Positions 6,388 through 13,104 of a stretch of DNA of 14,582 bases are shown here, piece by piece. The DNA comes from an uncultured Clostridia bacterium (GTDB lineage: Bacteria; Bacillota; Clostridia; TANB77; CAG-508). Both the position numbers and the translations under genes were made by a program. The stretch is taken from positions 1-14,582 of the forward strand of contig CALXVO010000021.1 of the NCBI GenBank assembly GCA_944392065.1. The letters are read 5' to 3'. The number at the start of each line of letters is the position of its first letter. Positions within the stretch are counted from its first letter, which is position 1. Below the pieces are notes generated by a model that saw only the letters and a list, made by a program, of their open reading frames with translations, searched no databases and was not told the origin of the DNA.

Positions 6388-7653
6388 AATTAATTCATCA
6401 ATTGACAAAATTTCTTTTTCTCCTGTTTTTGTTTTCTCTAATTCTACTTTTCCATTTTCTACTTTTCCTCCTAATATGGCAATATAAGGAGTTCCTAGTA
6501 CTTTTGCATCTTTTATTCTCGCTCCAAAATTTATATTTTCTCTATCATCTAATATTGTTCTTATTCCTAACTCATTAAGTTTTTCATAAATTTCTTCTGC
6601 TGCTTTTACTTTTTCGCTATCTTCCATTTTGGCAATTATTTGTAGCTTAAATGGTGCAATTTGCTCTGGCAATGCTATTCCAACAATATTATCGTTTTCA
6701 TCTTTAATAACGGACAACTCATATATTGCTGCTACCATCCTACTAACTCCAATTCCATAGCATCCCATATAATATGGTTGTTCTTTACCATCTTGTGCAG
6801 TAAAAGTAGCTTTCATGGTATCGGAATATCTTGTACCTAGTTGGAAAATATGACCAAGCTCTATTGCTTTTGTCTCCTTGAAATTAGAGATATCTTCAAT
6901 TCCATATTCCTCTTTTAAATATTCTTGATAATTTTCTTTTTCTAATATTTCTGTATTTAACGCCGTTTTTGTTTTCTCATCATAAAGTATGGTATCTTCT
7001 CCAATTGGAGATACTAGCATCATTTCTTCGCTTTTCTTACCTCCCATTGCTCCATTGTCTGCCACAACTGGCAACATATCAATTCCTATTTTTTCTGCTA
7101 TTTTTAAATATGCATTTCTTACATTTTCATAAGATTCTTCTAGACCTTCTTTATCAGCATCAAAGCTATAAGCATCCATCATTAAGAATGATTTTCCTCT
7201 TAATAGATAACCTCTATTTCTAATTTCATTTCTATATTTCTCACCTATTTGATAAAATGTTGCTGGTAGATGTTTGTAGGATTTTAATTTTTCCCTTGCA
7301 AACTCTAAAACTGCTTCTTCTGCTGTTGGCGCTAGGCAAAAAGTTCCTTTATCGGATTCGGTAACTAGCATTACTCCATCTTCAATATATTTGTCCCATC
7401 TTCCTGATTTTTCCCAAATTTCCTTTGGTTGAATAGTAGGAAGTTGCACTTCTGCTAATCCTGCTTCATCTAAACATTCTCTAATAATTTCTTCCATTTT
7501 TCTTTTTACTAATAAAGGTACTGTGCCATATCCCATTATACCTGTTCCATATTGAACTAATTGGCCTGACTGCATTAACATATCTTGTGCTGGGTACATT
7601 TCATCCAATTTATTTACTCGCATTGTACCTATTCCTAAATTTGATAATTTCAT
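6367..7653 (-). CDS. proS: Prolyl-tRNA synthetase, short form lacking the editing insertion
   Basis: Encodes 428 aa; typical bacterial ProRS is about 570 aa. It charges tRNA-Pro with proline. The class II core is present: motif 1 region at about 45-85, the LAPTAEE substrate loop at 107-113, motif 2 at about 139-165, and motif 3 GCYGIGVSRMV at 297-307. A C-terminal anticodon-binding domain spans about 333-428. Between motifs 2 and 3, where the roughly 180-residue INS domain that deacylates Ala-tRNA-Pro normally sits, there is only a short stretch (about 235-262). The motif 2 loop reads RNEIRNRGYLLRGKSF instead of the usual RPRFG-type sequence. GAGGG 9 nt upstream supports the ATG. It follows scpB by 33 nt, so the two are probably cotranscribed. 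Confidence 0.95.
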   Translation of the reverse strand: MKLSNLGIGTMRVNKLDEMYPAQDMLMQSGQLVQYGTGIMGYGTVPLLVKRKMEEIIRECLDEAGLAEVQLPTIQPKEIWEKSGRWDKYIEDGVMLVTESDKGTFCLAPTAEEAVLEFAREKLKSYKHLPATFYQIGEKYRNEIRNRGYLLRGKSFLMMDAYSFDADKEGLEESYENVRNAYLKIAEKIGIDMLPVVADNGAMGGKKSEEMMLVSPIGEDTILYDEKTKTALNTEILEKENYQEYLKEEYGIEDISNFKETKAIELGHIFQLGTRYSDTMKATFTAQDGKEQPYYMGCYGIGVSRMVAAIYELSVIKDENDNIVGIALPEQIAPFKLQIIAKMEDSEKVKAAEEIYEKLNELGIRTILDDRENINFGARIKDAKVLGTPYIAILGGKVENGKVELEKTKTGEKEILSIDELIKKIAKI

Positions 7654-7686
7654 AGTCTTCTTCCCTCTCCTATCTACAATTTTCTT

Positions 7687-8310
7687 CTAATTTTCTACCT
7701 CTTTATCCACATTTTCTCCCTTTTCCCTTTCGGGAGTAGGAGCCTCCGTATTCTCTTCTATAATCTCATCAATTACAATTTGTCTATTTTCATCTAATTT
7801 ATATCTTGGAAGATCTGGCAGTTCCTCTAAACTAGATATACCAAACATTCTTAAAAACTCACCTGTTGTTTTATAAGTCATTGGTCTACCAGGAGCATCC
7901 ATCTTTCCCGCTTCCTCAATTAAATTATAATCTAACAATTTATAAATGGTTCCATCCGAATTTACTCCTCTAATAGATTCAATCTCTGCTCTTGTAATTC
8001 TTGGATTGTATGCAATGATTGATAATGTCTCTAATGCTGCATTTGATAAATTTGGTTTACTCCTTTTATCAAAAATAGGATATATATATTCATAATATTC
8101 TTTTTTTGTACATAATTGATAACAATCATTCAAATTAATTATACTAAGCCCTCTATTTTCTTTTTCATAGTCCAACTTTAACGATTCCACACTACTAATA
8201 ACCTCTTCAGAACTAAGTTCTAGGGCAGACATTAACTCATTTATTTTTACTTCTCTTCCCGCAGCAAACAAAATTGCTTCAATAATTCCTTTCACTTTAC
8301 TTTGTTCCAT
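7687..8310 (-). CDS. scpB: Segregation and condensation protein B
   Basis: Encodes 207 aa, close to the usual ScpB length. ScpB is the kleisin-associated winged-helix subunit of the SMC-ScpA-ScpB condensin, which organises and segregates the chromosome. Two winged-helix domains are visible (about 1-80 and 88-165). The conserved core includes LSNAALETLSIIAYN, ITRAEIESIRGV and GRPMTYKTT, ending in FGISSLEELPDLP. The tail after about 172 is acidic and probably disordered. AGAGG about 9 nt upstream supports the ATG. ScpA is usually the upstream neighbour, but here the upstream DNA is noncoding and carries an inverted-repeat element. The downstream gene is proS. Confidence 0.95.
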   Translation of the reverse strand: MEQSKVKGIIEAILFAAGREVKINELMSALELSSEEVISSVESLKLDYEKENRGLSIINLNDCYQLCTKKEYYEYIYPIFDKRSKPNLSNAALETLSIIAYNPRITRAEIESIRGVNSDGTIYKLLDYNLIEEAGKMDAPGRPMTYKTTGEFLRMFGISSLEELPDLPRYKLDENRQIVIDEIIEENTEAPTPEREKGENVDKEVEN

Positions 8311-8380
8311 TTAAGCATTCCTCTCATCTTTTTCTCTTTACAGTTTCTTCTTTATTTACAATTCATAATTATACTTTTTT

Positions 8381-8522
8381 AACGAAGTAATGTGTATTTT
8401 TATTTTATGTTTGAGTGCTTAAGGTGGGGACCAACAAGTTTACAAACTGTTAAGCGAAGCTGTTACAGTTTGTACGATGTTGGGGGCCGAAAACATAAAA
8501 TAAAAATACACATTACTTCGTT
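8381..8522. repeat. 142-bp MITE-like element with 32-bp perfect terminal inverted repeats
   Basis: Arms 8381-8412 and 8491-8522 are exact reverse complements. The 78-bp centre is much richer in G and C than its surroundings. It folds again: TACAAACTGT (8441-8450) pairs with ACAGTTTGTA (8465-8474), and CCAACA (8431-8436) with TGTTGG (8478-8483). The tip holds GCGAAGC. Flanks are T runs on both sides, so a short T target duplication is possible but not informative. No ORF of note is inside. It sits in the 483-nt gene-free stretch upstream of scpB. The mobile nature is inferred; a structured RNA is the alternative. Confidence 0.75.
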
Positions 8523-8793
8523 TTTACAATAATCTGTTAACTGTAACCTCCTTTATTTTACCATTTTTTTTATTTATTGTAAACATCTTGACTTTATGAA
8601 TTTTAGCATTTATAATTTAAATTAATATTTGTCATTATATTCTTAAAAAATTAGCAATATATTTTAGTGTAAATCTAGTTTTTGTAGCAAATATATTTTA
8701 TTTGAATACCTTTGTAGATATATTTGTAAACTTATAGAATGAATTATTTTATACATCTGATTATATTATTAAATTTAAAATAGGAGGTTCTTT
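8523..8793. other. Gene-free AT-rich region with orphan ribosome-binding site and direct repeats
   Basis: Together with 8311-8522 this makes a 483-nt stretch without a gene. On the minus strand 8543-8554 reads AAAGGAGGTTAC, a near-perfect Shine-Dalgarno with no meaningful ORF after it, just outside the inverted-repeat element. Imperfect direct repeats TAGCAATATATTTTA (8652-8666), TAGCAAATATATTTTA (8685-8700) and TAGATATATTTGTA (8715-8728) are spaced about 30-33 bp apart upstream of the plus-strand gene at 8794. I cannot place its promoter with confidence. Confidence 0.4.
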
Positions 8794-9045
8794 ATGTACA
8801 CATATAATAAGGATGATAAATCATATGTTTTTTCTTCTGATGAATTAGATATGGAAAATCTAGTTGATATGAATGAAAATAATGAATCTGAAACAAAAAA
8901 TACTAATGAAAAGCCACCAAAGATTGAAGTTATAAATGGCGGAAATGATTTAAATATATCTCCTGTTTCTAACCATTTAGAAATTGAAAGGCCTAAAAGT
9001 GAAAAGAAAGAAAATATAGTTATCCCAGAAGAAAAAAAGGATTAA
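8794..9045 (+). CDS. Small acidic hypothetical protein, probably disordered
   Basis: Encodes 83 aa with a near-ideal TAGGAGG ribosome-binding site 6 nt before the ATG. An intrinsic terminator begins about 20 nt after the stop, so this is a complete single-gene transcription unit. The sequence is rich in Asn, Glu, Asp, Lys and Ser and has no membrane segment, signal peptide or recognisable fold. I do not recognise a family. The strong translation signal and terminator are the main evidence that it is a real gene. Confidence 0.75.
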   Translation: MYTYNKDDKSYVFSSDELDMENLVDMNENNESETKNTNEKPPKIEVINGGNDLNISPVSNHLEIERPKSEKKENIVIPEEKKD

Positions 9046-9065
9046 TTGATTTCTCTATATGCAAC

Positions 9066-9098
9066 AAAAAATTCAGGTGTTCTACCTGAATTTTTTTT
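9066..9098. terminator. Intrinsic bidirectional terminator
   Basis: AAAAAATTCAGGT (9066-9078) and ACCTGAATTTTTT (9084-9096) form a perfect 13-bp stem with a 5-nt loop, followed by further Ts. It ends the small plus-strand gene. Read in reverse it also serves the SSB-like gene converging from the right. Confidence 0.93.
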
Positions 9099-9141
9099 AG
9101 GAATTTTTTATGTTCTATCTTTTGTTAGAATCTATATTATT

Positions 9142-9834
9142 TTATATAGCTTCCTTATTTTCACTTGGTTCTTCATTTTCGTCCGATTCTTTATTTATTA
9201 CTTCTAGTGTTGCTACTGATACTTCATATGCTGTTCTATTTTCAATGGTTCCATCTTCATGTTTTTTCTCGTATTGTCTTGATTGCACTCTACCAACAAC
9301 TTTAATTTCTGTACCTACTGCTACTGTTTCGCAGAATTTTGCATTTCTTCCCCATGCAATACAAGGGATATAGTCTGATTTGTTATATGATCTATTTACT
9401 GCTAATAATACATCTGCTATTTCTCTACCAAAAGGTGTTTTTCTATATATAGGTTTTCTACATATATATCCATCTAATACAACCTCATTTGTTATGAAAT
9501 CCTTTCCTACAGGTATATCAGCTTCTTGATCGTCTAAAAATTCAATGTTTTTTGCAAATACTGTAAGCACTAATCTGTTCTTTTCTCCTTCATAACTATT
9601 ATAAGATCTAAATTGTCCTGTTATAGACATTTTGCTCTCTAATGGTAGCCCCTTTTCTGTAATTAGTCTTTCTGAAATAGTAATTGGTATGTTATCAAAA
9701 TTTCCACTTAAACGTGGCACACTTAAATCAAATACATAGAATTTTTCTCCATATATTTCATGACTTAATCTTTTTTCACTTGTTACCTTTCCCACTAGTG
9801 TGATGTGGTTATTGTCTAAATACAAAGTATTCAA
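9142..9834 (-). CDS. Tandem OB-fold single-stranded DNA-binding protein-like
   Basis: Encodes 230 aa from the chosen TTG. Two SSB/PriB-like OB-fold domains are seen at about 8-100 and 115-213. The second carries the better-conserved core (TPFGREIADVLLAVNR, then SDYIPCIAWGRNAK). A short acidic tail follows. This two-domain architecture recalls a clostridial SSB-like family that is distinct from the main replicative ssb. The frame is open upstream to a GTG at 9894, but a strong promoter (-10 at 9902-9907) would start transcription at about that codon. GGGGGAGG lies 8 nt before the TTG at 9834, so I move the start there. It probably binds single-stranded nucleic acid; the specific role is unknown. 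Confidence 0.88.
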   Translation of the reverse strand: MNTLYLDNNHITLVGKVTSEKRLSHEIYGEKFYVFDLSVPRLSGNFDNIPITISERLITEKGLPLESKMSITGQFRSYNSYEGEKNRLVLTVFAKNIEFLDDQEADIPVGKDFITNEVVLDGYICRKPIYRKTPFGREIADVLLAVNRSYNKSDYIPCIAWGRNAKFCETVAVGTEIKVVGRVQSRQYEKKHEDGTIENRTAYEVSVATLEVINKESDENEEPSENKEAI

Positions 9835-9901
9835 TTGATTTTCCTCCCCCATTTGTTTATCTTTTTTGTAAAAATTAAAATCGTTTTTTCTCACATTATT
9901 T

Positions 9902-9930
9902 ATTATACTACGTTTTTTTGGATTTGTCTA
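9902..9930 (-). promoter_or_regulatory. Sigma-A promoter of the SSB-like gene
   Basis: On the minus strand there is a TAGACA -35 (9925-9930), a 17-bp spacer and a perfect TATAAT -10 (9902-9907). The predicted start of transcription is near 9895, which rules out translation from the in-frame GTG at 9894 and supports the TTG start at 9834. Confidence 0.75.
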
Positions 9931-9986
9931 CATAAAATGTTATTTTTTTGCATTTTTTTCTTTAATAATTTATTCAATATTTAGTT

Positions 9987-10457
9987 TTAATTGTATAATA
10001 TATCTACAATTTTGGAAGATATAATAGCGTATTTTTCAACATTTTCTACCATTTCCAATTCATATTCTTGTGGTTCTATCTCTTCGCCCTTTTTATTTAA
10101 AATAATTCTTTGTAAACATATTATTATGTTGTTTTCTTCTATACTGGATACAGTAAATGTAGTTTTATTATTAAATCCATAGGTTATAACTATCAAATTT
10201 AGATTTCTTATTGCTTCTAAATCAATTTTTATATCTGAATTTAATATTAGATATTTAGAATTAGATATTATTTTTCTAAGTTCTATTTTATTATTAATTT
10301 TTGTATCTATTACTATTGTTTCAAATTTTATATTTTTTATATTTATAATATTTTTTTCGTTTATAAATATGATATTTTCTACTGGCAATATTTTAGATAA
10401 TTTATCTTTCATATATAACTCATTTTTTTGATTAGTAATAACCCCAATAAAAAACAT
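9987..10457 (-). CDS. Conserved-looking hypothetical protein
   Basis: Encodes 156 aa, with AGGAG 6-7 nt upstream of the ATG. No signal peptide or membrane segment is evident. The sequence alternates strands and helices like a small alpha/beta protein. The C-terminal half holds a distinctive block: ITYGFNNKTTFTVSSI at 91-106, then IIICLQR and GEEIEPQEYEL. The TYGxNxKTT stretch loosely recalls Mur-ligase or nucleotide-binding loops, and I have a vague memory of similar clostridial proteins, but I cannot assign a function. It lies between the SSB-like gene and a small membrane protein gene on the same strand. Confidence 0.8.
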   Translation of the reverse strand: MFFIGVITNQKNELYMKDKLSKILPVENIIFINEKNIINIKNIKFETIVIDTKINNKIELRKIISNSKYLILNSDIKIDLEAIRNLNLIVITYGFNNKTTFTVSSIEENNIIICLQRIILNKKGEEIEPQEYELEMVENVEKYAIISSKIVDILYN

Positions 10458-10550
10458 TTTCTACTCCTAATATATAATTTAATACTATTATATATTATTG
10501 GTAAATATTCATAATTTATTCATTAAATGAATTTTTTTCCATTAAATTGT

Positions 10551-10757
10551 TCAATTATTTACCGAATTGTTTGTGGCTATGCTATTAATCATATTAATAT
10601 TATTTACTTGGTTTACATTTGTAATATTAGTAGATGTCATTACACTGTTTTCGGACGACATATTATTTAGTCCTGTTGCTGCTACAAACAATATTATTAC
10701 GGTACATATGGCCACTATATAAGAAAATATTTTAGATTTATCAATAACTAAGAACAT
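10551..10757 (-). CDS. Small single-pass membrane protein with Asn-rich tail
   Basis: Encodes 68 aa from the ATG at 10757, which has GGAGG 5 nt upstream. An earlier in-frame ATG at 10769 would overlap that ribosome-binding site. A basic N-terminus (IDKSK) precedes one hydrophobic helix at about 8-29. The rest (about 30-68) is rich in Asn, Ser, Thr, Ile and Val and is probably exposed outside the membrane. The short length and anchor could represent the truncated N-terminus of a longer anchored enzyme, but there is no sign of a broken downstream frame. Function is unknown. Confidence 0.65.
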   Translation of the reverse strand: MFLVIDKSKIFSYIVAICTVIILFVAATGLNNMSSENSVMTSTNITNVNQVNNINMINSIATNNSVNN

Positions 10758-10827
10758 AAAAACCTCCATTCGAGTAATTTTACATACTTTAATACAATAA
10801 GAATGAATTTAGATTTCGCCAAAAGCA

Positions 10828-10877
10828 AAACTTTTAATTACAAGCTAGTATGATTATATGCTTATAATTAAAAGTTT
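10828..10877 (-). terminator. Terminator hairpin after murI
   Basis: Arms 10828-10845 and 10860-10877 pair over 17 of 18 positions (the odd pair is U-G on the minus strand) with a 14-nt loop, starting 11 nt after the murI stop codon. The minus-strand exit runs AAAAGTTTTGCTTTTGG, with moderate T content. Confidence 0.65.
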
Positions 10878-10888
10878 ATTCTTTTAAT

Positions 10889-11674
10889 TTAATCTATTTT
10901 TTGTAATTCTAAATTATCTTCATTTAGAAGCTTTTTTGCAATATTTACAAAGTTACACTCCATATCAGTTAAAAAGATTTGTGTATCGTGTTCCTGATTT
11001 TTCTCATTAGTCATATTATTTTCTACAATATACTCTTTTACTTGTTTTGCTACCATTTTTCCTGTATTTATTATTTCTATATGTTCTTCAAGTTCTTCTT
11101 TTATAACTGATTCAAATAACGGATAATGTGTGCATCCTAAAATTAGAGCATCTATATTTTTCATATTCTTAAGATACTCGTGTATTGCTAGTTTTGCTAT
11201 TTCATTTTTAGTCCATCCTTCTTCTGCCATTGGTGCTAAAAGAGGACATGCTTTGCTTTGAATTTTTATATTGTCTATACTTTGTTCTATTTGATTTTGC
11301 CAACCTTTACTCCTTATCGTTCCTGTAGTTGCAATAACTCCTACATTTTTTATGTTCTTATTTTTTAAATATTCCACTGTTGGTTTTATTATTCCTATTA
11401 TTGGTATATTGAATATTTTTTGCATTTCTTCTAAAGCTTGACTTGTAGCAGTTCCACAAGCTATTACTATTATCTTTGTATTCATTTTAATTAAGTTTTC
11501 TATTCTTTTTTTACTTAATTCAATGATAGTTTCTTTAGATTTACTTCCATATGGAAAACTTGCTGTATCTCCAATATATATATAGTTTTCATTAGGAAGT
11601 AGTTTTTTAATTTCTTTAAGTACGGTTAATCCTCCAACACCTGAGTCAAACACTCCTATAGGCCTATTATCCAT
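10889..11674 (-). CDS. murI: Glutamate racemase
   Basis: Encodes 261 aa from the second of two close ATGs. It interconverts L- and D-glutamate to supply D-Glu for peptidoglycan. Hallmarks, numbered from the upstream ATG at 11680, are the substrate loop VFDSGVGGLTV (10-20), the first catalytic Cys75 in VIACGTATS and the second, Cys183, in LGCTHYPL. The first cysteine is followed by Gly rather than the more usual Asn, which I recall as a clostridial variant. AAGGAG is only 3 nt from the ATG at 11680 but 9 nt from the ATG at 11674, so I prefer 11674. A tail of about 45 residues beyond the core is charged and variable. It appears to be monocistronic, with a hairpin after the stop. Confidence 0.95.
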   Translation of the reverse strand: MDNRPIGVFDSGVGGLTVLKEIKKLLPNENYIYIGDTASFPYGSKSKETIIELSKKRIENLIKMNTKIIVIACGTATSQALEEMQKIFNIPIIGIIKPTVEYLKNKNIKNVGVIATTGTIRSKGWQNQIEQSIDNIKIQSKACPLLAPMAEEGWTKNEIAKLAIHEYLKNMKNIDALILGCTHYPLFESVIKEELEEHIEIINTGKMVAKQVKEYIVENNMTNEKNQEHDTQIFLTDMECNFVNIAKKLLNEDNLELQKID

Positions 11675-11853
11675 TTTCATCTTCTCCTTCTATTTTACAT
11701 TTCTAATGTTTTCATAGTTTTTTACAATATCTTATTTTTATTTAACTTGATTATTGCTATTTTTCTTATAAAATTATATCTTTATTTTTTAATTAATATT
11801 GTTTTTTTATCTTCATTATTATATCTCATTTTTATTCATTTTTCTACATAATA

Positions 11854-11882
11854 TTCACATTTTCTACACTCCAACATAATAT
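11854..11882 (+). promoter_or_regulatory. Candidate promoter of the cysteine-rich protein gene
   Basis: TTCACA (11854-11859) and TAATAT (11877-11882) are 17 bp apart and fit sigma-A modestly. The same stretch reads CACA, 15 nt, then CATAATATA (11875-11883). This matches the CATANNNTA -10 of the mother-cell factor sigma-K, with AC in the -35 and spacing one base short. The two readings cannot be separated from sequence. Confidence 0.3.
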
Positions 11883-11921
11883 ATATTAAGCTAATTGCTT
11901 AAGAAAGGATGATTATTTATT

Positions 11922-12647
11922 ATGGAATATGAAAAAAATATCTGCCCTGTTCTAGATGTAGACGGAATTTTAGCAACTGGAAAGCAATTTGATTTAGATA
12001 TAACTTTACCAGAAGATAATAGAAGTGTTATTTATGGGATAGTTAAAGACTGTTATCAAGAACCTGTTTGTGATGCTGTTGTAAAGCTTGTTGAAGTTGT
12101 TTGTGAACGCGGAAAAGAGGAAAGGAGACCAGTTTCTCATACTTTTACAGATGACAATGGAGAATTTGTATTCGGACCACTTTGTGCTAACAGATTCTAC
12201 GAGATAGAAATATGGGTAGATCGAGTTAAACATTGTAAAATTTGTACAAAAGTAGAACGTGATGTAGATTGTTTAAAAGGAGTTAAATTAGACTGCAAAA
12301 AAGAATGTAAAAAAACATGCCATAAAGAGGAATATAATGAACAATATGATAAATGTATGAAAGATAAAGAAGAAAAAAAATGCTGTAAAGAATGCAATAA
12401 AGATAAAGAATATAAAGATGATAAGGAATGCTGTAAAAAACAAGGAGAAGATAAAGAATGCAAAGAGTGCTGTGAAAAACAAAGAGAAGATAAAGAATGT
12501 AAAGAGTGGTGTGAAAAACGAAGAGAAGATAAAGAATGCAAAGAGTGCTGTGAAAAACAAAGAGAAGATAAAGAATGTAAAGAATGCGATAAGAAAGATG
12601 ATAAATGTGATAGAAGACCATATAGACCTTTTTGTAGACCTTTCTAA
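11922..12647 (+). CDS. Carboxypeptidase-regulatory-like domain protein with Cys-rich repeat tail
   Basis: Encodes 241 aa. The N-terminal part (about 30-112) looks like a carboxypeptidase-regulatory/Cna-B-type beta sandwich: RSVIYGIVKDCYQEPVCDA, then the typical FTDDNGEFVFGPL and a YEIEIWV strand. The rest (about 121-241) is extremely Lys/Glu/Asp/Cys-rich, with 21 cysteines. It contains three full copies of a 13-residue unit (EDKECKECCEKQR type) at 176-214 and a partial fourth. There is no signal peptide, so secretion is not indicated. I recall similar N-terminal domains in clostridial proteins. With the Cys-rich tail, a disulfide-crosslinked spore-coat role or metal binding is plausible, but this is inference. 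AAAGGA lies about 12 nt upstream of the ATG. Confidence 0.88.
   Translation: MEYEKNICPVLDVDGILATGKQFDLDITLPEDNRSVIYGIVKDCYQEPVCDAVVKLVEVVCERGKEERRPVSHTFTDDNGEFVFGPLCANRFYEIEIWVDRVKHCKICTKVERDVDCLKGVKLDCKKECKKTCHKEEYNEQYDKCMKDKEEKKCCKECNKDKEYKDDKECCKKQGEDKECKECCEKQREDKECKEWCEKRREDKECKECCEKQREDKECKECDKKDDKCDRRPYRPFCRPF
12447..12587 (+). repeat. In-frame 39-bp tandem repeats
   Basis: Three full 39-bp units (12447-12485, 12486-12524, 12525-12563) and a partial fourth (12564-12587) encode the 13-residue Cys-rich unit. Units 1 and 3 are almost identical. Unit 2 differs mainly by Cys to Trp and Gln to Arg changes. Because the unit is a multiple of three, other frames also stay open, which explains overlapping spurious ORFs here. 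Confidence 0.9.
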
Positions 12648-12737
12648 GTATAGTTTCTTAAATTGATAAATCGGATAAAAATCCTATTTACCCAAATTTT
12701 GCGATACTCTCGATAGGCTCTTAGACTGTTTTTAATA

Positions 12738-12772
12738 CAAAAAATCCAACTCTTATCGAGCTGGATTTTTTG
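12738..12772. terminator. Bidirectional intrinsic terminator
   Basis: Arms 12738-12752 and 12758-12772 pair over 14 of 15 positions with a 5-nt loop and T tracts in both directions. It lies between the converging Cys-rich gene (plus) and the 48-aa gene (minus) and can end both. Confidence 0.88.
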
Positions 12773-12777
12773 TTTCT

Positions 12778-12800
12778 TGGTTTCCTAAAATAGGAAACCA
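12778..12800. repeat. Perfect 10-bp inverted repeat beside the terminator
   Basis: TGGTTTCCTA and TAGGAAACCA are separated by 3 nt. The hairpin sits 5 nt from the terminator, on the side of the 48-aa gene. It may be a second, T-poor stem protecting that transcript, or an operator-like palindrome without an obvious target promoter. Confidence 0.6.
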
Positions 12801-12872
12801 TATTTGCTTTTTGTGTCTCTATTTCAAGATAGGCCATTTTCTATATTTTATAATTATGGTATATCTACCATT

Positions 12873-13019
12873 TTACATGATTCCCATTTTTCTTGCAAAT
12901 TGTTTGCCCATTTTTACCATTTTCTTTCTACTTGGCATCATTTTCTCAGAACATGCCATAGCAACTCCTGCAGATATAAGCCCTCCAATTATCATTCCCT
13001 TAACAAATTTCATATTCAT
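12873..13019 (-). CDS. 48-aa small single-pass membrane protein
   Basis: This short gene begins with ATG at 13019, 6 nt after AAGGAGG, an excellent ribosome-binding site, and ends at TAA 12873-12875. The protein starts MNMKFVKGMIIGGLISAG. It has a Gly-rich hydrophobic helix at about 7-23, then a Met-, Lys- and Arg-rich basic tail ending RKMGIM. The layout, with a glycine-zipper-like helix near the N-terminus and a basic tail, recalls small YtxH-like membrane proteins, but I cannot assign a family. The terminator at 12738-12772 lies about 100 nt downstream. The strong start signal and terminator support it as real. Confidence 0.7.
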   Translation of the reverse strand: MNMKFVKGMIIGGLISAGVAMACSEKMMPSRKKMVKMGKQFARKMGIM

Positions 13020-13104
13020 ACATTTCCTCCTTTTCGTTATTTAGATAATGTTTTTGTCTTGCCTTACACTATCCGTTATTTTATAGTATTATTCCTATTT
13101 TTTT

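Noticed and set aside
10519..10538. Hairpin ATTCATT/AATGAAT followed by Ts on the plus strand
   Set aside because: No plus-strand gene precedes it, and the stem is entirely AT-weak. It is more likely chance in AT-rich DNA.
12447..12587. Short regular repeats as a possible CRISPR array
   Set aside because: The units are contiguous with no spacers, in frame, and encode a protein repeat.
12418..12666. An 82-codon plus-strand frame with regular Lys/Glu repeats inside the Cys-rich gene
   Set aside because: It is the shifted frame of the 39-bp repeat, with no ribosome-binding site of its own. The minus-strand frames over 12197-12621 are shadows for the same reason.
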